Of a DNA stretch of 64,000 nt, positions 1 to 7,605 are shown piece after piece (position 1 is the first letter of the stretch; each line of letters opens with the position of its first letter). Made by a program: the position numbers and the translations under genes. This stretch comes from Georgenia sp. SYP-B2076. Its GTDB lineage: Bacteria; Actinomycetota; Actinomycetes; Actinomycetales; Actinomycetaceae. The notes under the pieces were generated by a model. That model worked only from the letters and a program-made list of their open reading frames with translations, ran no database searches and was not told the origin of the DNA. The stretch covers positions 1 to 64,000 of the forward strand of contig NZ_RXOZ01000011.1 of NCBI RefSeq assembly GCF_003991205.1. The letters are read 5' to 3'.

Positions 1-118
1 TTTCCACCACCCACGGGTGGGAAGGCCCCCAGCAGACCACTGGGTTGATAGGCCGGACGTGGAAGCGAGGACTAACGACTCGTGAAGCTGACCGGTACTA
101 ATTGGCCGACAACTTGCC
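1..118 (+). rRNA. 23S ribosomal RNA, 3' end (partial)
   Basis: This is the last part of a 23S rRNA gene that begins before the window. The string GACCGGTACTAAT at 90-102, preceded by the 'gttgataggccggacgtg' helix, is the near-universal 3' terminal region of bacterial 23S rRNA. The exact mature end cannot be read from sequence alone and could lie between about 112 and 122. A 5S gene follows in the same orientation after a spacer of roughly 110 nt, so this is the distal end of a ribosomal operon. Confidence 0.93.
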
Positions 119-226
119 ACACACCACCAAGGTGGTAGGCATCAAAGAAAAGCTGCGTCCACTGTACGGTTCCCGAGATACGCCCCACACCCCTTCAAGA
201 AGGGTTGGGCCGATATCTCCACAGAG

Positions 227-344
227 TTACGGCGGTCATAGCGAGGGGGAAACGCCCGGTCCCATTCCGAACCCGGAAGCTAAGCCCCTCAGCGCCGATG
301 GTACTGCACGGGAGACTGTGTGGGAGAGTAGGACACCGCCGAAC
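227..344 (+). rRNA. 5S ribosomal RNA
   Basis: The segment starts with TTACGGCGGTCATAGCG and ends with GGACACCGCCGAAC, so its two ends pair as the 5S terminal helix. Inside are the conserved loop words CCCATTCCGAACCCGGAAG and GATGGTACTGC. Its length of about 118 nt is normal for actinobacteria. It is the last RNA of the operon and is followed 10 nt later by a very strong hairpin. Ends are good to a few bases. Confidence 0.95.
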
Positions 345-354
345 ACCCATCAAC

Positions 355-387
355 AGAAAGGCCCCCACCACCGGTGGGGGCCTTTCT
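355..387 (+). terminator. rRNA operon terminator hairpin
   Basis: AGAAAGGCCCCCACC (355-369) pairs perfectly with GGTGGGGGCCTTTCT (373-387) around a three-base loop. The 15-bp stem is GC-rich and its descending arm ends in TTTCT. It lies directly behind the 5S gene and is the expected transcript end of the ribosomal operon. The symmetry means it could also stop transcripts arriving from the opposite direction. Confidence 0.92.
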
Positions 388-440
388 GCATTCCCGGAAC
401 CCAAAACCCCCGAGCGGCGCCGACACACGACCGCCCGGCG

Positions 441-511
441 GCGTCAAGACCCGACCGCCCCGCCCGTCAGAACTTGACCGCTCGGCGTGGTTAGGACTTG
501 ACCGCTCGGCG
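441..511. repeat. Degenerate direct repeat (24-bp spacing) behind the rRNA operon
   Basis: ACTTGACCGCTCGGCG occurs at 472-487 and again at 496-511, exactly 24 bp apart. A weaker relative (AAGACCCGACCGCCC) lies at about 446-460. The array sits between the rRNA terminator and the stop codon of the anti-sigma gene on the other strand. No reading frame or hairpin explains it. It resembles the other short tandem repeats found next to gene ends in this window. Confidence 0.6.
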
Positions 512-514
512 TTC

Positions 515-802
515 TTAAGAGTTGGCTGGTCGGCTCCTCAACGCGGCGAGGGCGGGGGAGGCGTCGATGCCGTCCTGCTCGGCCACGAGCGCGAGCAGGG
601 ACTCCACCTCCTCGGCGCAGGCCGGGCAGCCGGCCACGTGGGCGCGCATCTCCGGGAACGCCGCGGTGCCGGGCTGGCTGAGAATCGCCTCGACGAAGTG
701 GTCCATGCCGGCGAAGCAGTCCTCGCACGAGAGCCACGGTTCAGTGTCGAGGGTAAGGAGGCGAGCCGTCTCAGGGCTGAGCTGGCGGTGTGTCGCGGTC
801 AT
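515..802 (-). CDS. Zinc-finger anti-sigma factor (ZAS family)
   Basis: This 95-residue acidic protein carries the ZAS signature H-x3-C-x2-C (H55, C59, C62) plus a second pair, C26-x2-C29. In this family these cysteines and histidine bind zinc and often sense redox or metal stress, releasing the partner sigma factor. There is no membrane segment, so it should act in the cytoplasm. Its ATG overlaps the stop of the upstream sigma-factor gene by 4 nt (ATGA), which strongly suggests translational coupling and a cognate pair. Family assignment is secure; the inducing signal is unknown. Confidence 0.85.
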   Translation of the reverse strand: MTATHRQLSPETARLLTLDTEPWLSCEDCFAGMDHFVEAILSQPGTAAFPEMRAHVAGCPACAEEVESLLALVAEQDGIDASPALAALRSRPANS

Positions 803-1539
803 CGCGCGCCGGTCCTGTTCTGCGTCGGGGAGAGGAAGCCGTCTGCGGCCAGGCGGGTCCTGAGCCTGCCGCGGGCGTCGTGCAGCGTCTTGTACAGAGC
901 GCCGCGGGTGGTGCCCAGGCGGTCCGCGAGGACATCGATCGGGATGCCGTCGACGAGCAGAGCGACGGCGACGCGCCGCTGGTGAGCGGTGAGGACGTCA
1001 TTCATGGCGGCGCGGATCGCGCGGGCGAGCTCGCGCGCCTCGGTGAGTTCGGCCGGCCCCGGGCCGGGATCGGCCCACCGGTCGGCGTCTTCCAGGCGGA
1101 CGTCGCGATGCGCCCACGCGCGGCGGCGCATCTCGCTCGCGGCCTCGAGGATCGCGAACTTGTACGCCCAGGTCGTGAACCGGCTGCGCCCCTCGAAGGT
1201 GTCGAGCTTCGTCAGCAGGGCCGTGAGCGCCCCGTCAGCCGCGGCGGTGGCGATCTCGCCGAGGGCGTCACCGTTCGCGTCCGGGAGCATGGCGCGCATG
1301 CGCCGGACCTGGTGCCACGCGGCCCGGACCATGAGGGCGTGCAGCTGCCTGAGTGCGTCGTCCCGGGCGGCGCCGCGCAGGCGCAGCGCCTGGACCCAGT
1401 CGTCACCCGTGTGGGGACCGGTGTGTTCCGGGCCTTCCAACCCGAGCACGACGGCGTCTGCCTCACCGGGACCCGCGGCCCTCACCGCACCGGGACCCGG
1501 TAAGGATTCCGTCTCCGCCGACGCAAACCTTGGTGTCAT
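799..1539 (-). CDS. ECF-type RNA polymerase sigma factor
   Basis: The 246-residue protein has a region 2 core (about residues 70-140, with 'RSRFTTWAYKFAILEA' resembling the region 2 promoter-melting helix) and a region 4 helix-turn-helix near residues 195-230 (LADRLGTTRGALYKTLHDA). It has no region 1.1 or region 3, as expected for an extracytoplasmic-function sigma factor that directs RNA polymerase to a small regulon. The N-terminal ~50 residues are low-complexity. The overlapping downstream gene is its likely zinc anti-sigma factor. It is divergent, by about 50 bp, from an exported His-rich protein that is a candidate target. Confidence 0.88.
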   Translation of the reverse strand: MTPRFASAETESLPGPGAVRAAGPGEADAVVLGLEGPEHTGPHTGDDWVQALRLRGAARDDALRQLHALMVRAAWHQVRRMRAMLPDANGDALGEIATAAADGALTALLTKLDTFEGRSRFTTWAYKFAILEAASEMRRRAWAHRDVRLEDADRWADPGPGPAELTEARELARAIRAAMNDVLTAHQRRVAVALLVDGIPIDVLADRLGTTRGALYKTLHDARGRLRTRLAADGFLSPTQNRTGAR

Positions 1540-1590
1540 GCCGCAGCGCCCCAGCCTCTCCCGGACCGCAGATCACAAAGGACAACTGAG

Positions 1591-2325
1591 ATGAACCGTA
1601 GCCTTGCTCTCCCGAGGAAGCACCTGGTCACGACGGTCGGGCTGTTCCTCCTCGCAGTCCTCGTCGCCCTGGGCGCCTGGGGGTTGCCCCGCCTGAGCGC
1701 CGACGCCGCATCCCAGGCCCAGGATCTGCAGGTGTCGGCCCATGGCCACGGGCATGGCCACGGCCATGCGACCGTCCCGCGGACGGCCTCCCAGGTGGCC
1801 TTCCACGACCAGATGCGGAAGCTGTGGGAGGACCACGTCACGTGGACGCGGCTCGCGATCGTCACGTTCGCCGACGGCTCGCCGGCGTTCCCGGCGACCG
1901 CAGAACGGCTCCTACAGAACCAGGCTGACATCGGGGACGCGATCAAGCCGTACTACGGCACTGAGGCGGGCGACCAGCTCACTGCTCTCCTGCACGACCA
2001 CATCACCATCGCGGTCGAGATCCTCCAGGCCGCCAAGGCGGGGGACACCGCCGGTCTCGCCGACGCCCGTGCGCGCTGGTCCGCCAACGGGGACGAGATC
2101 GGGAACTTCCTCGGGACGGCGAACCCTCGCTACTGGCCAGCCGCGGACATGCGAGCGTCGATGGCTACGCACCTCGAGCAGACCTTTGCGGAGGCGGCCG
2201 ACGAGCTTGCCGGTAACTATCCCGCCAGTGTCACCGACTATGAGGCGGCGCATCTGCACATGCTGGACATGGCCGACACGCTCAGCAGCGGGATCATCGC
2301 GCAGTTCCCCAAGCAGTTCCGCTGA
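1591..2325 (+). CDS. Exported His-Gly-rich helical protein, function unknown
   Basis: The 244-residue product begins with a basic N-terminus and one hydrophobic segment (about 12-30), a signal anchor or signal peptide. A HGHGHGHGH stretch (residues 51-59), a likely metal-binding site, follows directly. The rest looks like an alpha-helical bundle with further conserved-looking histidines (in DHVTWTR, LLHDHI, THLEQT, HLHMLDM). I recall similar uncharacterised proteins in other bacteria but cannot assign an activity. AAAGGA lies before the ATG. It diverges from the ECF sigma/anti-sigma pair, so regulation by that pair is plausible but inferred. Confidence 0.8.
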   Translation: MNRSLALPRKHLVTTVGLFLLAVLVALGAWGLPRLSADAASQAQDLQVSAHGHGHGHGHATVPRTASQVAFHDQMRKLWEDHVTWTRLAIVTFADGSPAFPATAERLLQNQADIGDAIKPYYGTEAGDQLTALLHDHITIAVEILQAAKAGDTAGLADARARWSANGDEIGNFLGTANPRYWPAADMRASMATHLEQTFAEAADELAGNYPASVTDYEAAHLHMLDMADTLSSGIIAQFPKQFR

Positions 2326-2590
2326 TTCACGACCGCACGACGCACCTCCGTCCGGCCGGTCGCCACGGCGACCGGCCGGACCGACGCGTCCTCACCGCCG
2401 GTCCCCGGCCGCCGAAGTTCGCCGGTTTCCGGCAGTCGCCCGGCCCCGATCGGCCGGTATGCGCCCCACCGCCCGCCTCCGCCGTCGGCGCGGACGATCT
2501 TGAGCGGTTGTGTCGATGCCGGGTCAGCCCGATCGACGTACGGGTACGACCGCGTCCCGACCACGAGACGCCCTGACCCGAGGAGCACCG

Positions 2591-3250
2591 ATGAGGAAGC
2601 TCGTGATGGCGGCGTTCGTCTCCCTGGACGGCATCGCGCAGGCGCCCGGCGGACCGGAGGAGGACCCCGAAGGGGGCTTCCAATACGGCGGCTGGCAGTT
2701 CCCGTTCGCGGACGACGAGCTGGGTGAGGTCACCGACAGATTGTTCGCTCGCACCGGGGCGTTCCTGCTCGGTCGCCGGACCTACGACATCTTCGCGGCG
2801 TACTGGCCCCAGGTCACCGACCCGAACGACCCGACCGCCTCGGCGCTCAACGCGCTGCCGAAGTACGTCGTCTCGACAACCCTCACGGACCCGGAGTGGC
2901 ACAACACCACGGTGATCAGCGAAGACGTGCCCGGTGCCATCCGCGCGCTGAAGGAGGAGGACGGTGGGGACATCCTCATCTGGGGCAGCACCCAGCTGCT
3001 GCCCACCCTGCTGGCCCACGACCTCGTCGACGAGCTCGTCGTGGGCATCTACCCGGTGGTGCTCGGGCACGGTAAGCGGCTGTTCGCCGAGGGGACGTCG
3101 GCCCGCACGCTGCGACTGACGGACTCCACCCGGACCAGCTCCGGCGCGTTCTTCAACACCTACGAGCCCGTCGGTGACGTCAAGGTCGGCACGTTCGGCG
3201 TCGACGACGCGGGCGCCCAGACGGCGACGGCCGCGGACGCTCAAACCTGA
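2591..3250 (+). CDS. Dihydrofolate reductase family (RibD C-terminal-like) protein
   Basis: The 219-residue protein starts with MRKLVMAAFVSLDG, the usual opening of this family, and has GRRTYD near residue 65 and a GSTQLLPTLLAHDLVDEL stretch typical of the NADPH-binding fold. Such stand-alone proteins resemble the reductase half of RibD and folate reductases, but their substrates are mostly unknown. GAGGAG lies about 6 nt before the chosen ATG. The last ~25 residues (after NTYEPVG) are an Ala/Thr/Asp-rich tail. It is one of three family members in the window (others near 57.0 and 60.7 kb). No operon partner is apparent. Confidence 0.85.
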   Translation: MRKLVMAAFVSLDGIAQAPGGPEEDPEGGFQYGGWQFPFADDELGEVTDRLFARTGAFLLGRRTYDIFAAYWPQVTDPNDPTASALNALPKYVVSTTLTDPEWHNTTVISEDVPGAIRALKEEDGGDILIWGSTQLLPTLLAHDLVDELVVGIYPVVLGHGKRLFAEGTSARTLRLTDSTRTSSGAFFNTYEPVGDVKVGTFGVDDAGAQTATAADAQT

Positions 3251-3396
3251 CGCACCGGGCGCCTCACCCCGACGGGTCGCCGTCCGGAGGGTGCCGCGGG
3301 CGGCCGTCCGGAGTGGGCCGACGGCGGTCTACCGGACGGCTCGGCATCGCCCGTCCCCGGGGGCGGGCGCAGTCGTCGCCGCGTAGCGTCGCCCCC

Positions 3397-4413
3397 GTGG
3401 ACCCGGTCTCGGCGCTCAAGCGCGTGGCGTTCCTGCTCGAGCGCGAGCTCGCCGAGCCGCACCGGGTCAAGGCGTTCCGCAAGGCCGCCTGGCGGCTGGA
3501 GGCGCTGCCGGAGGGCGAGCTCGACCAGCGGATCGCCGCGGGCACGCTGGCCAAGCTGCCCGACGTGGGGCCCAGGACCGCCGCGGTCGCCACCGAGGCA
3601 GCGAACGGGCGGACGCCCGAGTACCTCGCCGAGATCGAGGCCCGCGCGGCGTTCCCGCTGGCGGGCGGCGGCGAGTCCGTCCGGGACTGGCTCCGGGGCG
3701 ACCTCCACTCGCACTCGGACTGGTCCGACGGCGGCAGCCCGATCCGGGAGATGGCCGAGGCGGCCATCGATGCCGGTCACGACTACCTCGCCCTGACCGA
3801 CCACTCGCCCAGCCTCACCGTCGCCCGCGGGCTGACGGCCGCCAGGCTGCGCACCCAGCTGGGCGTCGTCGCCGACCTCAACACCGAGCTCGCCCCGTTC
3901 CGCCTCCTCACCGGCATCGAGGTCGACATCCTCGAGGACGGTGAGCTGGACCAGGAGGACGACCTGCTCGCGGAGCTCGACGTCGTCGTCGCGTCCGTCC
4001 ACTCCAAGCTGCGGATGGACGCGGCCACGATGACGCGGCGGATGGCCCGCGCGGTCGCGAACCCCCGTGTCGACGTCCTCGGGCACTGCACGGGCCGCCT
4101 CGTGACCGGCGGTCGCGGCACCCGGCCGGAGTCCCAGTTCGACGCCGAGCTCGTCTTCGAGGCGTGCCGGCGGTTCGACGTCGCGGTCGAGATCAACTCG
4201 AGGCCAGAGCGGCGCGACCCGCCGACGCGCCTGCTCGCGCTGGCGGACGAGATGGGCTGCCGGTTCTCCATCGACACCGACGCGCACGCGCCGGGCCAGC
4301 TCGACTTCCTGGACTACGGCTGCGCCCGCGCGCAGGCCCGGGGGCTGAGCCGGGAGCGGATCGTCAACGCCATGGACGTGGACGAGCTGCTGGCGTGGAC
4401 GCGGTCCGGGTGA
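3397..4413 (+). CDS. PHP-domain metal-dependent phosphoesterase with N-terminal helix-hairpin-helix
   Basis: The 338-residue product has an N-terminal helical, DNA-polymerase-beta-like region with a helix-hairpin-helix (LAKLPDVGPRTA, about 51-62). A PHP domain follows with its metal ligands visible: DLHSHSDWSDG (H104, H106, D111), LTDH (D135, H136), E175, H202, H230 and the terminal DTDAHAP. This layout resembles the PHP part of bacterial family X polymerases without the polymerase. A phosphoesterase or nuclease role is known for the fold; the substrate here is inferred. The GTG start was chosen because homology begins there and the upstream in-frame stretch is low-complexity. Confidence 0.85.
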   Translation: MDPVSALKRVAFLLERELAEPHRVKAFRKAAWRLEALPEGELDQRIAAGTLAKLPDVGPRTAAVATEAANGRTPEYLAEIEARAAFPLAGGGESVRDWLRGDLHSHSDWSDGGSPIREMAEAAIDAGHDYLALTDHSPSLTVARGLTAARLRTQLGVVADLNTELAPFRLLTGIEVDILEDGELDQEDDLLAELDVVVASVHSKLRMDAATMTRRMARAVANPRVDVLGHCTGRLVTGGRGTRPESQFDAELVFEACRRFDVAVEINSRPERRDPPTRLLALADEMGCRFSIDTDAHAPGQLDFLDYGCARAQARGLSRERIVNAMDVDELLAWTRSG

Positions 4414-4574
4414 CGCCCCGCCAGTGTCTTTCCGGCTGCCCCACGACCTCCGCGAGTAAGGCGGGTCTCCGCCGGTTTCTCGCCCACCAGAATTTCGGCC
4501 GAACCGTGGCTCTGCAACGACGGGCAGGACTAAGGTCCCAGGCCAATACGTGTCACGCACCGGAGGCAACCGTC

Positions 4575-4859
4575 ATGGCATTCAAGGGTCCCCGCCGTAT
4601 CAGGCCGTTCGTGCGCACCCGTGCGCAACGCGGGTGGGGGCTCCTAGGCGTAAGCATGCTCCTGACCTTCCTCCTCGCGGCCTCGGGCGTGGTGATTCCG
4701 TTGCTCGCCGCCGTGCTCGCAACCGCCATGGCGGTCGGGCTGCTGCTCGGCATCGCGCCGATGCTCACCGGGGCGCCCGCCGGTGCCGGGCCCGCCCGGC
4801 CTGTGTTCCTCGGACGGGTCCCGGCCTCGTGGGAGTACTACGAGACGTTCGGAAGGTAG
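4575..4859 (+). CDS. Small two-helix membrane protein, unknown
   Basis: The 94-residue protein begins with a strongly basic segment (KGPRRIRPFVRTRAQR) followed by two adjacent hydrophobic helices at about 20-63, then a short Pro/Ala-rich tail ending WEYYETFGR. GGAGG at 4561-4565 sits 9 nt before the ATG. No enzyme motif is visible; the positive-inside rule suggests both ends are cytoplasmic. A TAAGGT box at 4531-4536 could be its -10 element. It appears to be a single-gene unit. Confidence 0.65.
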   Translation: MAFKGPRRIRPFVRTRAQRGWGLLGVSMLLTFLLAASGVVIPLLAAVLATAMAVGLLLGIAPMLTGAPAGAGPARPVFLGRVPASWEYYETFGR

Positions 4860-4915
4860 GCGCCGACCCGGCCCGACGTCCTGCCCGTCAGGGCGTGCCG
4901 GTCAGGTTGCGCCCG

Positions 4916-5800
4916 TCACGTCGGGGTCGCCCGGTGCGCCGGCGGCACCGTGATGATGGGCAGGTCGCCGTCGGTCTCGATCGCGTCACCGCCCCCGTTG
5001 CGGCTGTGGTAGCCGGCGGAGAAGTCGCGGACCAGGTGCACCGTCGCGTCCGCCGAGGTCAGCGCGGACACGACGACGTCGCGCTCCTCGTCAGTGTTCT
5101 CGGCGATCTTGTGCGTGATCTGGAACGTGAACAGGGACAGGCCGACCTTGCGGTCGAAGGTGGCGGCGCCGACGAGGTCGACCTCGAAGCCCCCGGGCAG
5201 CTTCCACCCCGGCGGGCAGGCCCAGAACCGGGCGTGGTGCCGCTGCGCGGGACTGCCCTTCACCTCCTTCTCGAACGCCAGGGTCTGCTTACCACCGAAG
5301 AGGAAGAGCGGGCTGACCGGGGCCGCCGGGTAGCTGCGGCGGAACACCGACGCCACCGCGATGCGCATCGCGCTGTGGAACGTCACCGGGTCCGCGGCGC
5401 TCCACCCCGCCGAGAGCATCGCCGAGGTGAGCGCCTCCGGCGTGCCGATCACCGCGAGGTTGATGGGATCGCCCAGCAGCCCGTCGACGGTGCGGGCACG
5501 TCCGATGAAGTAGCTGGGGACGTAGATCCGGGTGAGCAGGCGGTTCAGGCGGGGGAGCAGCACGTAGGCGGCGAGCACCCAGATGACGAGAAACAGCCAG
5601 GGCTGGCGGGCGTCGTCGGCCACCTCCGTGACGATGAGGTCGTAGACGGCCCAGCCCACCAGCACCGTCGTGAGCAGGAAGAACAGCCGGTGGAGCACCA
5701 GCACGACGGTGGCTGCCACCCGCCGGTACCCGCGCGGAGGGCCCTTCGGCCCGGGACCGCCCGCGCCGGTCGAGCTGACACCCCCGCGCTGACCGCCCAT
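4916..5800 (-). CDS. LssY_C-domain membrane protein
   Basis: The 294-residue product has two or three hydrophobic segments (about 28-85), then a soluble region with words typical of the LssY C-terminal domain: GDPINLA, AGWSAADPVTF, RRSYPAAPVSPLFLFG, PAQRHHARFW and VGLSLFTFQITHKI. In other bacteria this domain is found alone or after a PAP2-type phosphatase; its biochemical role is not established. The GTG codons at 5804-5806 and 5801-5803 could extend it by two residues; ATG at 5800 was taken. It is followed after about 100 bp by a divergent channel-like gene. Confidence 0.75.
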   Translation of the reverse strand: MGGQRGGVSSTGAGGPGPKGPPRGYRRVAATVVLVLHRLFFLLTTVLVGWAVYDLIVTEVADDARQPWLFLVIWVLAAYVLLPRLNRLLTRIYVPSYFIGRARTVDGLLGDPINLAVIGTPEALTSAMLSAGWSAADPVTFHSAMRIAVASVFRRSYPAAPVSPLFLFGGKQTLAFEKEVKGSPAQRHHARFWACPPGWKLPGGFEVDLVGAATFDRKVGLSLFTFQITHKIAENTDEERDVVVSALTSADATVHLVRDFSAGYHSRNGGGDAIETDGDLPIITVPPAHRATPT

Positions 5801-5901
5801 CACCACATCATGACGGCTGGCACCGCGGCCGGCCGAGCGATGGACGCCGCCCGAGGACGACGCCGTTGCGCACCGGCCGGCATCTTCGCCACCCTGGGAC
5901 C

Positions 5902-6642
5902 GTGAGCCAGCACGGCGCAGCTCCGGCGGGCGCGCCCCGCGTCCCCGGCCTGGCGAGGCGCCCGCGGTCGGGTCTCCTCGAGCGGGAGACGAGCGAGTTC
6001 GACCGCGGGCTGTCCTTCTTCGACGCGATCTACGCGTTCGCGATCACGCTGCTCATCACGAACGTCGACGTCCCGCCGGACGCGACGTGGGAGGACCCGG
6101 GCGCGCTGGTCGCCACCGGCGTGCTGCACCAGCTCGGCGGCTTCGTGCTGGGCTTCATCGTGATCGCCCTCTTCTGGCGCGTCAACGTCACGCTCGTCAA
6201 GCGCATCACGGCGATGGACCCCGCTACCACCACCGCGAACCTCGTGGCGGCCGCCTTCGTCATCCTCATCCCGTTCACGACCCAGGGCATGAGCGACCCC
6301 ACGGCGGCCGCGTACGGCCTGCCGACGGCGATCTACGCCGCCAACATCGCGCTCGCGTCCTTGGCGCAGCTCGCCATGTACGAGGTGGCGAGGCGCCGCG
6401 GTGTCGAGGTGAGGCCCACGACGCGCCGCGAGAACGTCGCACACGTCCTCGACAGTCTCGCGACGCCGCTGATCTTCCTGGCGTCCATCCCGGTCGCGCT
6501 GGCCTGGGGCGGGTACGTCGGGAAGCTCAGCTGGCTCGTCCTGCTCCTCGTCGCACCCCTCGCCGAGCACCTCGCCTGGAGGGGCGTGCCGGCCCCGGGC
6601 CCGGCGACAGGCCCACCTGACGCCCTTGACAACCCCACATGA
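5902..6642 (+). CDS. TMEM175-family (DUF1211) putative potassium channel
   Basis: The 246-residue protein has about six hydrophobic helices. Its first helix carries R-x3-FFDAIYAFAITLLI, a variant of the RxxxFSDGVFAIAITLL signature of TMEM175/DUF1211 proteins, in which Phe/Leu/Ile residues of helix 1 form the cation filter. Replacement of the conserved FSD serine by F (FFD) is unusual. A bacterial TMEM175 usually forms a tetrameric K+ leak channel; that role here is inferred. GTG at 5902 is the probable start. Its stop overlaps a possible upstream ATG of the next gene. Confidence 0.78.
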   Translation: MSQHGAAPAGAPRVPGLARRPRSGLLERETSEFDRGLSFFDAIYAFAITLLITNVDVPPDATWEDPGALVATGVLHQLGGFVLGFIVIALFWRVNVTLVKRITAMDPATTTANLVAAAFVILIPFTTQGMSDPTAAAYGLPTAIYAANIALASLAQLAMYEVARRRGVEVRPTTRRENVAHVLDSLATPLIFLASIPVALAWGGYVGKLSWLVLLLVAPLAEHLAWRGVPAPGPATGPPDALDNPT

Positions 6643-6654
6643 CCGGGCTTGGAT
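6626..6654 (+). promoter_or_regulatory. Candidate promoter of the DeoR-type regulator
   Basis: TTGACA (6626-6631) and TTGGAT (6649-6654) are separated by 17 bp, close to the actinobacterial TTGACA/TAGGAT consensus. Transcription would start near 6661, just before a TAGTCAACATTCGTTG stretch that could hold an operator. The position supports translation from ATG 6711 rather than ATG 6639. No experimental support is available. Confidence 0.4.
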
Positions 6655-6710
6655 CAACGCTAGTCAACATTCGTTGTGGGGACGTGCGCGGTCCCTCGGA
6701 CAAGGGCCCC

Positions 6711-7472
6711 ATGTACGCACCGGAGCGGCATCAGGAAATCCTGCAGACGGCCCGCGCCCAGGGCAGGGTCGACGTCGCGGGCCTGGCCAAGGCGTTCGCC
6801 GTCACCACCGAGACCGTCCGGCGCGACCTCACCGCGCTGGAGCGCCGCGGCGTGCTGCGCCGTGTGCACGGCGGGGCGATCCCGGTCGAGCGGCTGAGCG
6901 TCGAGCCGGACGTCGCCCGGCGCGAGGGGCACGCCGCCGCGGAGAAGCGGCGCATCGCCCTCGCCGCCCTCGAGGAGGTGCCCGAGGGCGGCTCGCTCAT
7001 CCTGGACGCCGGCACCACCACGGCCCGCCTGGCCGAGATGCTGCCCACCGATCGCGAGCTCACCGTCGTCACGCACTCCATCCCGATCGCCGCGCTCCTC
7101 GTCACGCGGCCCAACATCCACCTCCACCTGCTCGGCGGGTCCGTCCGCCCCCGGACGCTGGCGGCGGTGGGGGACTGGACCATCGCCCAGCTCGCCGACG
7201 TCTTCGCAGACGTGGTGTTCATGGGGACCAACGGCATCAGCGTCGAGCGGGGCCTGACCACGCCCGACCGTGCCGAGGCGAGCGTGAAGAAGGCCCTCAT
7301 CGCCTCCGCCCGCCGCACCGTCGTCCTGGCCGACCACAGCAAGTTCGGCCGGGAGGAGTTCGCGCTCGTCGCCCCGCTCACGGCGGTCGACACGATCATC
7401 ACCGACGACGGCCTCGACGCCGAGCTGGCGGCCGAGGTGGAGAACGCCGGCCCGCGGGTGGTGCTGGTGTGA
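6711..7472 (+). CDS. DeoR/GlpR-family transcriptional regulator
   Basis: The 253-residue protein shows the classical DeoR N-terminus: YAPERHQEIL followed by the helix-turn-helix LAKAFAVTTETVRRDLTALERRGVLRRVHGGAI (broken here by a helix turn near residue 30). The C-terminal DeoRC sensor domain has DAGTTTARLAE and the GTNGIS and DHSKFG motifs that bind sugar phosphates in this family. These proteins are usually repressors of sugar or nucleoside catabolism. No catabolic gene is adjacent, so it may control its own promoter or the nucleoside-hydrolase operon 6 kb away; the latter is only a guess. Confidence 0.88.
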   Translation: MYAPERHQEILQTARAQGRVDVAGLAKAFAVTTETVRRDLTALERRGVLRRVHGGAIPVERLSVEPDVARREGHAAAEKRRIALAALEEVPEGGSLILDAGTTTARLAEMLPTDRELTVVTHSIPIAALLVTRPNIHLHLLGGSVRPRTLAAVGDWTIAQLADVFADVVFMGTNGISVERGLTTPDRAEASVKKALIASARRTVVLADHSKFGREEFALVAPLTAVDTIITDDGLDAELAAEVENAGPRVVLV

Positions 7473-7518
7473 CCCCCTGGCCGCCGAGAGGTCAAGTACT
7501 CGCAGCCGGGCCCACGAC

Positions 7519-7554
7519 GGCCCTGGCCGGCGCGCCGTCGCACCGGCCAGGGCC
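7519..7554. terminator. Bidirectional terminator-like hairpin
   Basis: GGCCCTGGCCGG (7519-7530) pairs perfectly with CCGGCCAGGGCC (7543-7554) around a 12-nt loop. It lies between the convergent DeoR-type and SRPBCC genes, the expected site for a shared transcript end. There is no T-tract, which is common for actinobacterial hairpin terminators. Confidence 0.7.
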
Positions 7555-7605
7555 GCGGGGCGCCATGCCCCACCGGGGCTTGGGTGCGCGCCCCGGGTTA
7601 CCGGA

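Noticed and set aside
102-494. Open frames across the 23S/5S region
   Set aside because: They overlap ribosomal RNA and its terminator; the RNA identity explains the sequence.
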